Positions 32,699 through 39,326 of a stretch of 45,679 nucleotides of DNA are shown piece after piece (within the stretch, counting starts at the first letter, position 1; each line of letters starts with the position of its first letter). Made by a program: the position numbers and the translations under genes. The notes under the pieces are model-generated. The model was not told the origin of the DNA, did not search any database, and saw nothing but the letters and a program-made list of their open reading frames with translations. The stretch is from Rhodocyclales bacterium (lineage in GTDB: Bacteria; Pseudomonadota; Gammaproteobacteria; Burkholderiales; Rhodocyclaceae), in NCBI GenBank assembly GCA_016235765.1, contig JACRIZ010000090.1, positions 1 to 45,679 of the forward strand, given 5' to 3'.

Positions 32699-33154
32699 TC
32701 AGGCGGCCTGCGCGTAGCGCTCCTTGGCGGCTCGGGCCTCGGCAGCTTCCTTGGGCGAGTAGGCCTTGCCCGACCACAGCATCCGATAGGCGATCTCCTC
32801 GTTGCCGTTTTCGCAGAGTTCCAGCACCTGGCGGAACAACGGCTGGAAGGTCGCGCTGCGGTGCGAGGCCTCATGCTCCTCGAAGGAGCGCCAGAAAGTG
32901 ATGATCAGCGCCTCGCGGTCCTTCATCGGACTGGCCACCGACTGGCCCACGGTGCTGCCCTCGTTGGATATCATGCCGCTGTTGAGCACCACCATGCCGC
33001 CGATGAAACCTGTCTCCGAGTGATAGGTCTTCACGTTCTCGCAAAGCATGGCGACGCGCTCTTCGAGATCATCGACCGTGTAGGCGGGCTTGAGGACGAC
33101 GCGATTGACGGTGACGACGCCGTCGCCGTCGAAACCAGGAATGAATCCGGACAT
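32699..33154 (-). CDS. Small ABM-fold protein resembling one half of sulfur oxygenase reductase
   Basis: 151 residues from ATG 33154, which has GGAGG five bases upstream; a longer form from 33184 lacks such a site. The pattern is that of a dimeric alpha/beta-barrel (antibiotic monooxygenase-like) domain. The core TFWRSFEEHEASHR gives His94-x3-His98, with Glu119 or Glu120 about 21 residues later and Cys38 56 residues before His94. In archaeal sulfur oxygenase reductase the iron ligands are His86, His90 and Glu114 and the essential cysteine is Cys31, a very similar spacing; GF-x-G and FW-x4-HE-x2-H also recur. SOR is about twice this length, so this would be a single-domain relative. The resemblance is from memory and the function unproven; a generic ABM-domain protein is the alternative. 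Convergent with nuoN. Confidence 0.55.
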   Translation of the reverse strand: MSGFIPGFDGDGVVTVNRVVLKPAYTVDDLEERVAMLCENVKTYHSETGFIGGMVVLNSGMISNEGSTVGQSVASPMKDREALIITFWRSFEEHEASHRSATFQPLFRQVLELCENGNEEIAYRMLWSGKAYSPKEAAEARAAKERYAQAA

Positions 33155-33228
33155 GCTAGCCTCCGTGGCGGGTTGGTTGACCAAGAGATGCGGCTGTTCG
33201 CCAAAAGTTCAATAGGAATCAATGCCCT

Positions 33229-33801
33229 ATGAAGAGTATGGATGATTCGGATTTCCACGAGGAAACACTGAATACGGAAGAGGTCTTCGCCGGCAAGCTG
33301 CTGCACGTGCACCGTGACGCGGTACGGCTGCCGGACGGCAAGGAAAGCGTGCGGGAATGGATCACCCACCCGGGTGCGGTCGTCGTCATCGCACTCCTCG
33401 AGAATGGCAACCTCCTGTTCGAGCGCCAGTTCCGCTATCCGCTGCGGCAGGTCTTCCTCGAACTGCCCGCCGGCAAGATCGATCCGGGCGAACACATCCT
33501 CGATACGGCCCGCCGCGAGTTGCGCGAGGAGACCGGCCACAAGGCCAGGTTCTGGCGGCATCTCGGCACCATGCATCCCTGCATCGGCTACTCCAACGAG
33601 CGGATCGAGATCTTCCTGGCCAGGGAACTGACCTACGTCGGCCACGCGCTCGACGACGGCGAGATTCTTGAGGTCATCGAACTGAGCGTCCATGATGCGC
33701 TGCTGTGCGTTCGCGACGGCGAAATCACCGACGCCAAGACCATCACCGCGTTGCTCTGGGCAGAGAAGATCCTCTCGGGCGAGTGGCCGCTTCCGGCGTA
33801 A
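33229..33801 (+). CDS. nudF: Nudix hydrolase, ADP-ribose pyrophosphatase-like
   Basis: Hydrolyses ADP-ribose (and related nucleoside diphosphate sugars) to AMP and ribose-5-phosphate. The Nudix box is complete: GKIDPGEHILDTARRELREE followed by TGH, i.e. G-x5-E-x7-RE-x2-EE-x-G. Upstream features of the ADP-ribose subfamily are the N-terminal dimerisation strands (KLLHVHRDAVRLPDGKES), VVIALLENGNLLFERQFRYP and LELPAGKIDPGE; the proline-containing HPCIGYSNERIEIF lies downstream. Length 190. A second in-frame ATG at 33238 is possible. It is followed by the sensor kinase gene after 35 bases, possibly as one unit. Confidence 0.88.
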   Translation: MKSMDDSDFHEETLNTEEVFAGKLLHVHRDAVRLPDGKESVREWITHPGAVVVIALLENGNLLFERQFRYPLRQVFLELPAGKIDPGEHILDTARRELREETGHKARFWRHLGTMHPCIGYSNERIEIFLARELTYVGHALDDGEILEVIELSVHDALLCVRDGEITDAKTITALLWAEKILSGEWPLPA

Positions 33802-33836
33802 AATCGGGCCTTCTAAGTCGAGGAAACACCATCGCA

Positions 33837-35066
33837 ATGGATTCGGCCGTTCCGCGCCCCAGTGAAATCGATCTGGACGTCGACGACGCGACCAAGCTCC
33901 AGGCCCTGAGCATCATCTCCGAGGTCTCGGCGAGCCTGGCCGACGAGGACGACGTCGAGGAACTGCTCGGCCGCTTCCTCGGCACCATGCTGAAACTGGC
34001 GCACGCCAGCGCCGGGGCGGTACGCGTGGTGACCACCGACGGCCGTCACCTGCGCCTGGTCGCCGCGCGCGGGCTGCCCGCCGAGGTGGTCGAATGCGAA
34101 CGCGTCGTGGCCATCGACTGCGGCCAGTGCGGCATGGCGGTGCGCGACAACCGCACGCACTACGAAATCGACCTGCACGACTGCGCGGTGCGCACCGGCC
34201 ATCCCTATTTCGATCGCGACTGTCGAGCCATGGTCGTGGTGCCGCTCCAGCACGGTGGCCACCTGCTCGGCACCTACAATCTGTTCCTGCCCGAGCAGTT
34301 CGAGCTGCCCGAGGAAGTCGTCATCCTGTTCCGCTCGATCGGCGAGCACCTCGGCATGGCGCTCGAGAATGCGCGCCTGAAGCGCGAAAACCTGCGCATC
34401 GCGCTGATGAACGAGCGGCAGATGATGGCCGCCGAGATCCACGATTCGCTGGCGCAAACGATGGCCTACATGAAGATGCGCGTCGCGCTGTTGCAGGACG
34501 CGCTGACCGACGGCGAAGCCGTGCGCGCCGGCAAGTATTCGGCCGACGTCGCCCAGGCGCTCGACGTCGCCTATGGCCAGTTGCGCGAGCTGCTGACGCA
34601 GTTCCGCAATCGCATGGACCCGCTCGGCCTGGCCCACGCGCTCAAGGAAATGGCCAAGGGCTTCCAGGATCGGACCGGCATCGCGCTCAGGTTCGACAAC
34701 GGCGTCTCCGACCTGCGCCTGACGGTTGACCAGGAAGCGCAGGTCTTCTTCATCATCCAGGAGGCGCTGGCCAACGTCGTGCGCCACTCGGGCGCGACCA
34801 AGGCGCGCCTGTCGCTGGAAGGGGCGGGCGACTACTACGTGGCGACGGTCGAGGACAACGGCCGCGGCGGCCAGGGCTTCTTCGCGATCGCCAACCGCAC
34901 CAGCGGCTTCGAGGAGCATCCGCGCCTGCGCGACCATTTCGGCCTTGCCATCATGCGCGAGCGGGCGCGCAAGATCGGCGGCCGCGTCGAGGTCGCCAAT
35001 CTGCCGCAAGGCGGCTTCCGGGTCAGGCTGACATTCCCGGTCATGGCATTGAGGTCCACCGCGTGA
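33837..35066 (+). CDS. GAF-domain sensor histidine kinase (NarX/HisKA_3 type)
   Basis: Cytoplasmic two-component sensor of 409 residues from ATG 33837, with AGGAAA about 10 bases upstream. No membrane segments are seen. A GAF domain spans about 25-180; HisKA_3 has the phosphorylated His202 in MAAEIHDSLAQTMAYMK; HATPase contains the N-box QEALANVVRHSGA (Asn313), VEDNGRG (Asp340) and HFGLAIMRERARKIGG. Between the G boxes there is an insert (about 344-366). The GAF domain is rich in cysteine: Cys87, Cys95, Cys98, Cys116 and Cys129, including CGQC, which could be a redox or iron-sulfur site. The stop overlaps the start of the response regulator gene (GTGA). The signal is unknown. Confidence 0.92.
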   Translation: MDSAVPRPSEIDLDVDDATKLQALSIISEVSASLADEDDVEELLGRFLGTMLKLAHASAGAVRVVTTDGRHLRLVAARGLPAEVVECERVVAIDCGQCGMAVRDNRTHYEIDLHDCAVRTGHPYFDRDCRAMVVVPLQHGGHLLGTYNLFLPEQFELPEEVVILFRSIGEHLGMALENARLKRENLRIALMNERQMMAAEIHDSLAQTMAYMKMRVALLQDALTDGEAVRAGKYSADVAQALDVAYGQLRELLTQFRNRMDPLGLAHALKEMAKGFQDRTGIALRFDNGVSDLRLTVDQEAQVFFIIQEALANVVRHSGATKARLSLEGAGDYYVATVEDNGRGGQGFFAIANRTSGFEEHPRLRDHFGLAIMRERARKIGGRVEVANLPQGGFRVRLTFPVMALRSTA

Positions 35067-35725
35067 GCGAAGCGCAGATCCGGGTATTGCTGGTCGACGA
35101 CCATACGCTGTTCCGCAAGGGGCTGGCCGAATTGCTCGAGCAGCGCGGCGAGATCAGCGTCGCCGGCATGGCGGCCAACGGCGACGCGGCGCTGGTCATG
35201 CTGGACGAGCTGCAGCCCGACGTGGTGATCACCGACCTCAACATGCCGCCGCAAGGCGGCATCGCGCTGTTGCGCCGCATCCGTGCCCAGGACTGGCGCG
35301 GGCCGGTGCTGATCCTGACCGTGTCCGACGCCGAGGAGGACCTCGCCAACGCCATGCGTGCCGGCGCGCAGGGCTACCTGCTCAAGGACATGGAACCGGA
35401 CGACGTCGTCGATGCCGTGCAGCGCGCCGTGCGCGGCGAAACCGTGGTCGCCCCGACCATGACCATGAAGCTGGTGCGCCTGCTGCAGGGCGGACCGGCC
35501 GCGGAAAAGGTCGATGTCTTCAAGCAGCTCACGGCCCGGGAAAAGGAGATTCTTGAATTCCTCACCCAGGGCCTGTCCAACAAGGCCATCGCCCGCTCGC
35601 TCGACATCAGCCACGATACCGTCAAGCTGCACGTGCGCCACATCCTCTCCAAGCTCAACCTCACCTCGCGTGTCGAAGCGGCCGTGTTCGCAGTCGAACA
35701 CAAGACGGCCAAGCGGGAGCAGTAG
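35063..35725 (+). CDS. NarL/FixJ-family response regulator
   Basis: 220-residue DNA-binding response regulator, partner of the kinase upstream. The receiver domain (1-120) has the acidic pair in VLLVDDHTLFRKGL, the phosphorylated aspartate in PDVVITDLNMPPQGG, a Thr in ILTVSDAEED and the lysine in GYLLKDMEPDD. The LuxR-type helix-turn-helix is LTAREKEILEFLTQGLSNKA followed by IARSLDISHDTVKLHVRHIL. Start GTG 35063 overlaps the kinase stop. NarL-like regulators with such kinases often govern respiratory or redox genes; targets cannot be inferred from the window. A weak hairpin (GTGGCG-TAC-CGCCAC, 35734-35748) follows. Confidence 0.95.
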   Translation: MSEAQIRVLLVDDHTLFRKGLAELLEQRGEISVAGMAANGDAALVMLDELQPDVVITDLNMPPQGGIALLRRIRAQDWRGPVLILTVSDAEEDLANAMRAGAQGYLLKDMEPDDVVDAVQRAVRGETVVAPTMTMKLVRLLQGGPAAEKVDVFKQLTAREKEILEFLTQGLSNKAIARSLDISHDTVKLHVRHILSKLNLTSRVEAAVFAVEHKTAKREQ

Positions 35726-35794
35726 ACACGGTGGTGGCGTACCGCCACGGCTGACTTTTCCCTAATCCCAGCGATCCAATAGAGGCACTTGCTC

Positions 35795-35823
35795 TTGGCA
35801 CATGCTATCACCCGTGATAGCAT
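35795..35823 (+). promoter_or_regulatory. Toxin-antitoxin promoter
   Basis: TTGGCA (35795-35800, five of six to consensus) and TAGCAT (35818-35823) are separated by 17 bases. The palindrome at 35802-35823 fills the spacer and the -10. Transcription would start within about one base of ATG 35831, so the message would be leaderless; no Shine-Dalgarno precedes that ATG. Confidence 0.6.
35802..35823. repeat. Perfect 22-bp palindrome, probable autoregulatory operator
   Basis: ATGCTATCAC-CC-GTGATAGCAT is a perfect 10-bp inverted repeat around a CC centre. It overlaps the spacer and -10 of the promoter for the PIN/RHH pair, the expected site for autorepression by the ribbon-helix-helix antitoxin or the toxin-antitoxin complex. 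Confidence 0.8.
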
Positions 35824-35830
35824 TGAATCG

Positions 35831-36253
35831 ATGAAAACGGTTGTGGTCGATACGAGCGTATTCGTTTCCGCGCTGATCGGAAAGGCGGGCGCTTCGCGGG
35901 AAGTGATTCGGCGCTGTCTGGATGGACGTTACCGCCCTTGCATGTCCTTGGCGTTGTTTGCCGAATATCGCGACCTGCTGGGGCGCCACGAGTTGTTCAG
36001 CAGGTCGCCGCTTGACGCTGACGAACGCGAGGAGTTGTTTCGGGCGCTGATGGCGGTAAGCCGTCTTGTCGATGTGTACTTTCTCTGGCGACCGAATCTG
36101 CCGGATGAAGGCGACAACCATGTGCTGGAACTGGCCGTGGCGGCACAAGCGGAAGCCGTCGTCACCCACAACCGGTCCGACTTCCTGCGTGCCGAACTGC
36201 GTTTTCCAGAGTTGCGGATTCTTTCGCCGGCCGAATCGTTGAAGGAGAGTTGA
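35831..36253 (+). CDS. PIN-domain toxin (putative endoribonuclease)
   Basis: Small PIN-fold nuclease, likely cleaving RNA in a toxin-antitoxin system of the COG1569 type. From ATG 35831 (MKTVVVDTSVFVSALIGKAG) it has 140 residues; the upstream in-frame ATG at 35789 would place the palindromic operator inside the gene and is less likely. The four acidic active-site residues can be assigned: Asp7 (VVDTSV), Glu45 (ALFAEYRDLL), Asp95 (DEGDNHVLELA) and Asp117 (THNRSDF). The toxin gene comes first and the antitoxin second, the reverse of classical vapBC but usual in this PIN family. One base separates it from the antitoxin start. Confidence 0.88.
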   Translation: MKTVVVDTSVFVSALIGKAGASREVIRRCLDGRYRPCMSLALFAEYRDLLGRHELFSRSPLDADEREELFRALMAVSRLVDVYFLWRPNLPDEGDNHVLELAVAAQAEAVVTHNRSDFLRAELRFPELRILSPAESLKES

Positions 36254-36254
36254 T

Positions 36255-36476
36255 ATGTCAGTTGTTACTTTGCGCATTCCGGATGACAAGCATGCGCGTC
36301 TGAAGGATCTCGCGGCCAGTCGGCACACGAGCGTCAACCGCTTGCTCGACGAACTGGCGACCGTTGCCTTGGTTCAGCACGATCTGGCCGTCCAGTTCCG
36401 TGCCGCCGCCGCATCTGGCGACCCGGCGCGGGGTTTGGCCTTGCTCGACAAGCTCGACAACTACTTCGTCAAATAG
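36255..36476 (+). CDS. Ribbon-helix-helix antitoxin
   Basis: 73-residue protein whose N-terminus VVTLRIPDDKHARLKDLAAS forms the RHH strand and first helix, and TSVNRLLDELATVAL the second helix; such proteins dimerise to bind palindromic operators. The C-terminal part (GDPARGLALLDKLDNYF) would wrap the toxin. AAGGAGAG lies 7 bases before ATG 36255. It pairs with the PIN toxin immediately upstream; the palindrome at 35802-35823 is its likely operator. Confidence 0.85.
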   Translation: MSVVTLRIPDDKHARLKDLAASRHTSVNRLLDELATVALVQHDLAVQFRAAAASGDPARGLALLDKLDNYFVK

Positions 36477-36550
36477 CGCAAGCGGCAGTCCGAGCATCGG
36501 CCCCGGTTCTTCACACCGATTGCCGCATACGTGACCCCGGACCTTTTTCT

Positions 36551-37300
36551 TTGCATCCACTTCGCTTTGTAGCCGCGCTGCTCTGCGTGCTTGTCGTCCT
36601 TCAGGATTCGCTTGCGCAGAACACTCGGTTGCGCCCTCCGCCCGAACTCATCGGTGTGCAGTTACAGCGCAATCCATTCGAAAAGTATCCACGAGTCGTC
36701 GACAACATTTACGTCCATGACCGTTCTCTTTTCGGTCGATATGTAGGTACCACGATTGCTCCGCTTGATACGGACAAAGATGATGCCATCGAGGACCATC
36801 GAAGGCTTGGCACGATCACGATTGCACCCGGCGTCAAACTTTACGTTGAGGCTACCACGCAACCGATGAGCGCCAGTTTGGAACTGAGGGACCCAAAGAC
36901 CGGGGTGCTGGTACATGCATTCTCGTTCTATGGTCCGGTTACAGAGCCTGTGCTCTTTACAGGCCAGGGAACGGCATTCGAGTATGCTCAACTTGAGCCA
37001 CTTTGCGGGCAAGCGGCAGTAACCAGGAAGTTTGAATTTGTGGGCGGGAAACTCGTTGAGGTTCAGCAGCCACTGCTCCTGGTCAACTCGGAGACGGAAC
37101 TCCTCAGGAACGCAACGCTGTACTCGTCTGAGACTGAAAAGAGTCCCGTCGTCGCATCCTTGGTAAAGGGTATGCGAGTGACTGCAATTACCTATCGGCA
37201 TCCTGATCAGTTCTGGATCAAGACCCCGCTTGGTTTAACGGGTTGGCTACTCGACAACAATCCCGCTGGTTCCTCGCTTGCGATCACGCAGTGCAACTGA
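36551..37300 (+). CDS. Hypothetical exported protein with SH3-like domain
   Basis: 249 residues, not recognised as a named family. The start is TTG at 36551; no ATG fits, and the signal peptide MHPLRFVAALLCVLVVLQDS with a predicted cut after SLAQ supports it. The middle part (about 30-175) is a beta-rich region without known motifs. Residues about 180-240 (ATLYSSETEKSPVVASLVKG, then GMRVTAITY, FWIKTPLGLTGWLLDN) look like a bacterial SH3 domain, often involved in cell-wall or ligand binding. Base composition is visibly AT-richer than the neighbouring genes, suggesting later acquisition. It follows the toxin-antitoxin pair. The function is unknown. Confidence 0.75.
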   Translation: MHPLRFVAALLCVLVVLQDSLAQNTRLRPPPELIGVQLQRNPFEKYPRVVDNIYVHDRSLFGRYVGTTIAPLDTDKDDAIEDHRRLGTITIAPGVKLYVEATTQPMSASLELRDPKTGVLVHAFSFYGPVTEPVLFTGQGTAFEYAQLEPLCGQAAVTRKFEFVGGKLVEVQQPLLLVNSETELLRNATLYSSETEKSPVVASLVKGMRVTAITYRHPDQFWIKTPLGLTGWLLDNNPAGSSLAITQCN

Positions 37301-37394
37301 ATTCCGGGAGCGATCCTGCCCGTGGGAACCGCCAGGGCTTACCGTAGGTCCCAAATGGCGTAGCTGGACCGTTTACTCCATACCGGGAGTTGGC

Positions 37395-38213
37395 ATGAGG
37401 ACCCCGCGGAACGATAACCTCGCCGAATTGATGGGCAACCTGCCGATGTTCGCGGGCGTCGACGCGCCCGTCATTGACACCATTGCTGCCTTGTCATCCA
37501 GGAAGCAGGCGAGCGGCGGGGAGCGCGTCTACGCGCAAGGTGAGGTGGCGCGCGCTTTCTATTTCGTTCTGTCGGGTCACGTGCGCAGAACGATTCTTTC
37601 GTCAGAGGGCGGCGAGAAGGTCATTGACGTCGTCGGTCCCCGGCATCAGGTTGGACTGAGCGAACTGGTCGGGGCCAGCCACTACATATCGACGGCAGAG
37701 GCGGTTGGCGACTCCATGCTGCTCGGTATCGGTCGGGAAGGGCTGGAGCGGGCCATGAGCCTTAGCCGCGACGTTTCCTTGCGCGTGCTTGCCGCTGTTG
37801 CCGAGCAGCACTTGGCGCTGGAGCAGGAGGTCGCCTCCACCTACTTCCACTCCAGTTGCAGGCGATTGGTCAACTATCTGCTATCCTTGGCCGGAACGCA
37901 TTTGGACGCGCCTGCGGAGGAGGTCGTGGTGCTGCCGATCAGCAAGAGCCTGCTGGCCGAACGAATGGGTGTTACGCCCGAAACGCTGTCGCGCGCGTTC
38001 CGGGATCTCACCGACGCCGGATTGATCTCGATGTATGGCAGGACCATTACCCTGTCGACCAAGCTCATTGGGCGCGCTCACAGCGGGGTTGGCACGAGTG
38101 GCCCGAACATCGCGGACGATGGGCGGGGTCGCCCCGGGCGTCGGCGTTCGGACTTCTGGATCGACCGGAGGGCGCTATCGGATTCCCTGGGATCGCGCGG
38201 TTGGGTGCGCTGA
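37395..38213 (+). CDS. Crp/Fnr-family transcriptional regulator
   Basis: From ATG 37395, with GGGAG six bases upstream, the protein has 272 residues. A cyclic-nucleotide-binding-type sensor domain spans about 18-115 (GERVYAQGEVARAFYFVLSG), a dimerisation helix about 120-155, and the winged helix about 180-220 (LLAERMGVTPETLSRAFRDL). Only one cysteine (Cys155) is present, so it cannot bind an FNR-type [4Fe-4S] cluster; it is closer to Dnr-like or cluster-less members. About 50 residues after the wing are polar, Gly/Arg/Ser-rich and unlike the family, perhaps an extension through loss of an earlier stop. It is convergent with the SUMT gene, 4 bases apart. Confidence 0.88.
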   Translation: MRTPRNDNLAELMGNLPMFAGVDAPVIDTIAALSSRKQASGGERVYAQGEVARAFYFVLSGHVRRTILSSEGGEKVIDVVGPRHQVGLSELVGASHYISTAEAVGDSMLLGIGREGLERAMSLSRDVSLRVLAAVAEQHLALEQEVASTYFHSSCRRLVNYLLSLAGTHLDAPAEEVVVLPISKSLLAERMGVTPETLSRAFRDLTDAGLISMYGRTITLSTKLIGRAHSGVGTSGPNIADDGRGRPGRRRSDFWIDRRALSDSLGSRGWVR

Positions 38214-38217
38214 CTTG

Positions 38218-38982
38218 TCAGCGGCCTTCGGCGTGCCAGGCGAGCTTGTCATGCAGCTTGACGACCTCGCCGACGATGATCAGCGTCGGCGCTTTGAGGT
38301 GCGCGGCTTCGGCGAGTTTGGGCAGGGTCGCCAGCGTGCCGGTCACGGTGCGCTGGTTCGGCGTGGTGCCTTGCTGGACGATGGCGGCGGGCCAGTCGGG
38401 CGGCAGGCCGTGTTCGATCATCTTGCTGCAGAGCACGGGCAGGCCGTGCAGGCCCATGTAGATCACGACGGTCTGGCGGCGGCGGGCGAGGCCGGGCCAG
38501 TCGAGGTTCATGCTGCCGTCGCGCAGGTGGCCGGTGACGAACACGCAGGCCTGGGCGTAGTCGCGATGGGTGAGCGGGATGCCGGCATAGGCGGCGACGC
38601 CGGCTGCCGCCGTGACGCCGGGTACGACTTCAAAGGGCACGCCCTGCGCGGAGAGCGTCTGCACTTCCTCGCCGCCGCGGCCGAAGGTGTAGGGGTCGCC
38701 GCCCTTGAGCCGCACGACGCACTTGCCGGCCTTGGCCAGACGCACGAGCAGGTGGTTGATGTCTTCCTGCGGAATCGCGTGGTTGCCGCGCTCCTTGCCC
38801 GCGTAGATGCGTTCGGCGGTCGGTGAGACGCGATCCAGGATCGCTGGCGACACCAGGGCATCGTAGACCAGCACATCCGCCTGGGCGAGCAGGTCGGCGG
38901 CGCGCAAGGTCAGCAGCGACGGATCGCCGGGGCCGGCGCCGACCAGATAGACGGTGCCGGGTTGGGCAGGACGCGCACTCAT
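38218..38982 (-). CDS. cobA: Uroporphyrinogen-III C-methyltransferase (SUMT)
   Basis: Methylates uroporphyrinogen III twice to precorrin-2 using SAM, the branch to siroheme and cobalamin. From ATG 38982 it has 254 residues, and its ATG overlaps the dsrR stop (ATGA), so it belongs to the dsr operon; a GTG two codons upstream is possible. Landmarks are [18 protein letters not shown] (N-terminal SAM loop), [75 protein letters not shown] and [14 protein letters not shown]. It is the stand-alone form without CysG-type dehydrogenase and chelatase domains. Placement suggests supply of siroheme for dissimilatory sulfite reductase. Confidence 0.95.
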   Translation of the reverse strand: MSARPAQPGTVYLVGAGPGDPSLLTLRAADLLAQADVLVYDALVSPAILDRVSPTAERIYAGKERGNHAIPQEDINHLLVRLAKAGKCVVRLKGGDPYTFGRGGEEVQTLSAQGVPFEVVPGVTAAAGVAAYAGIPLTHRDYAQACVFVTGHLRDGSMNLDWPGLARRRQTVVIYMGLHGLPVLCSKMIEHGLPPDWPAAIVQQGTTPNQRTVTGTLATLPKLAEAAHLKAPTLIIVGEVVKLHDKLAWHAEGR

Positions 38983-39326
38983 GAACACTTGCTGCTGCCG
39001 CAGGAGCCGCAGCCGCTCGGCTGCTGGCGGCCGCTGCAGGCACTGTCGTTCGGGTTGATGAAGATGAACTGGAACTCGCCGGGGCGCAGTTCCACGAAAT
39101 CGAGCGTCGCTTCGTCGAGCAGTTCCTGGCTGTGCGGCGAGATCAGCAACTGCACGCCCTCGCAGTCGAGTATCAGGTCGTTCTCGCGCTCCTCGTCGAA
39201 GCCCATGCCGTAGGACATCTGGCCGTCGTCGTCGATCTTGGCGGCGACGCGCAGGCAGGGATTGTCGTCCTGCATCTCGGCGGCAATTCGGATCTGCTCG
39301 GCGGCGGCGGGGGTCATCTTGAACAT
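38979..39326 (-). CDS. dsrR: DsrR, IscA-like A-type scaffold homologue
   Basis: 115-residue HesB/IscA-fold protein of the dsr operon. In Allochromatium vinosum DsrR lacks the cysteines that bind iron-sulfur clusters in IscA and is thought to act on dsr expression. Here too the first IscA cysteine is missing in the strand [20 protein letters not shown], and the usual C-terminal CGC is replaced. The conserved parts [30 protein letters not shown] and [10 protein letters not shown] are clear. A C-terminal tail carries Cys97, Cys106, Cys109 and Cys114 ([20 protein letters not shown]), which could still bind metal. The start overlaps the dsrN end by 13 bases and the stop overlaps the SUMT start. 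Confidence 0.85.
   Translation of the reverse strand: MFKMTPAAAEQIRIAAEMQDDNPCLRVAAKIDDDGQMSYGMGFDEERENDLILDCEGVQLLISPHSQELLDEATLDFVELRPGEFQFIFINPNDSACSGRQQPSGCGSCGSSKCS

Noticed and set aside
35734..35760. Hairpin GTGGCG-TAC-CGCCAC after the response regulator as a terminator.
   Set aside because: Only a 6-bp stem with a 3-base loop, and the T-run (CTTTT) is nine bases away; too weak to list as a feature.
36482..36526. Inverted GCGGCA/TGCCGC and inner CCGA-GCA-TCGG after the antitoxin as an attachment site or terminator.
   Set aside because: Short arms, no T-run directly after, and no matching copy or integrase gene nearby.
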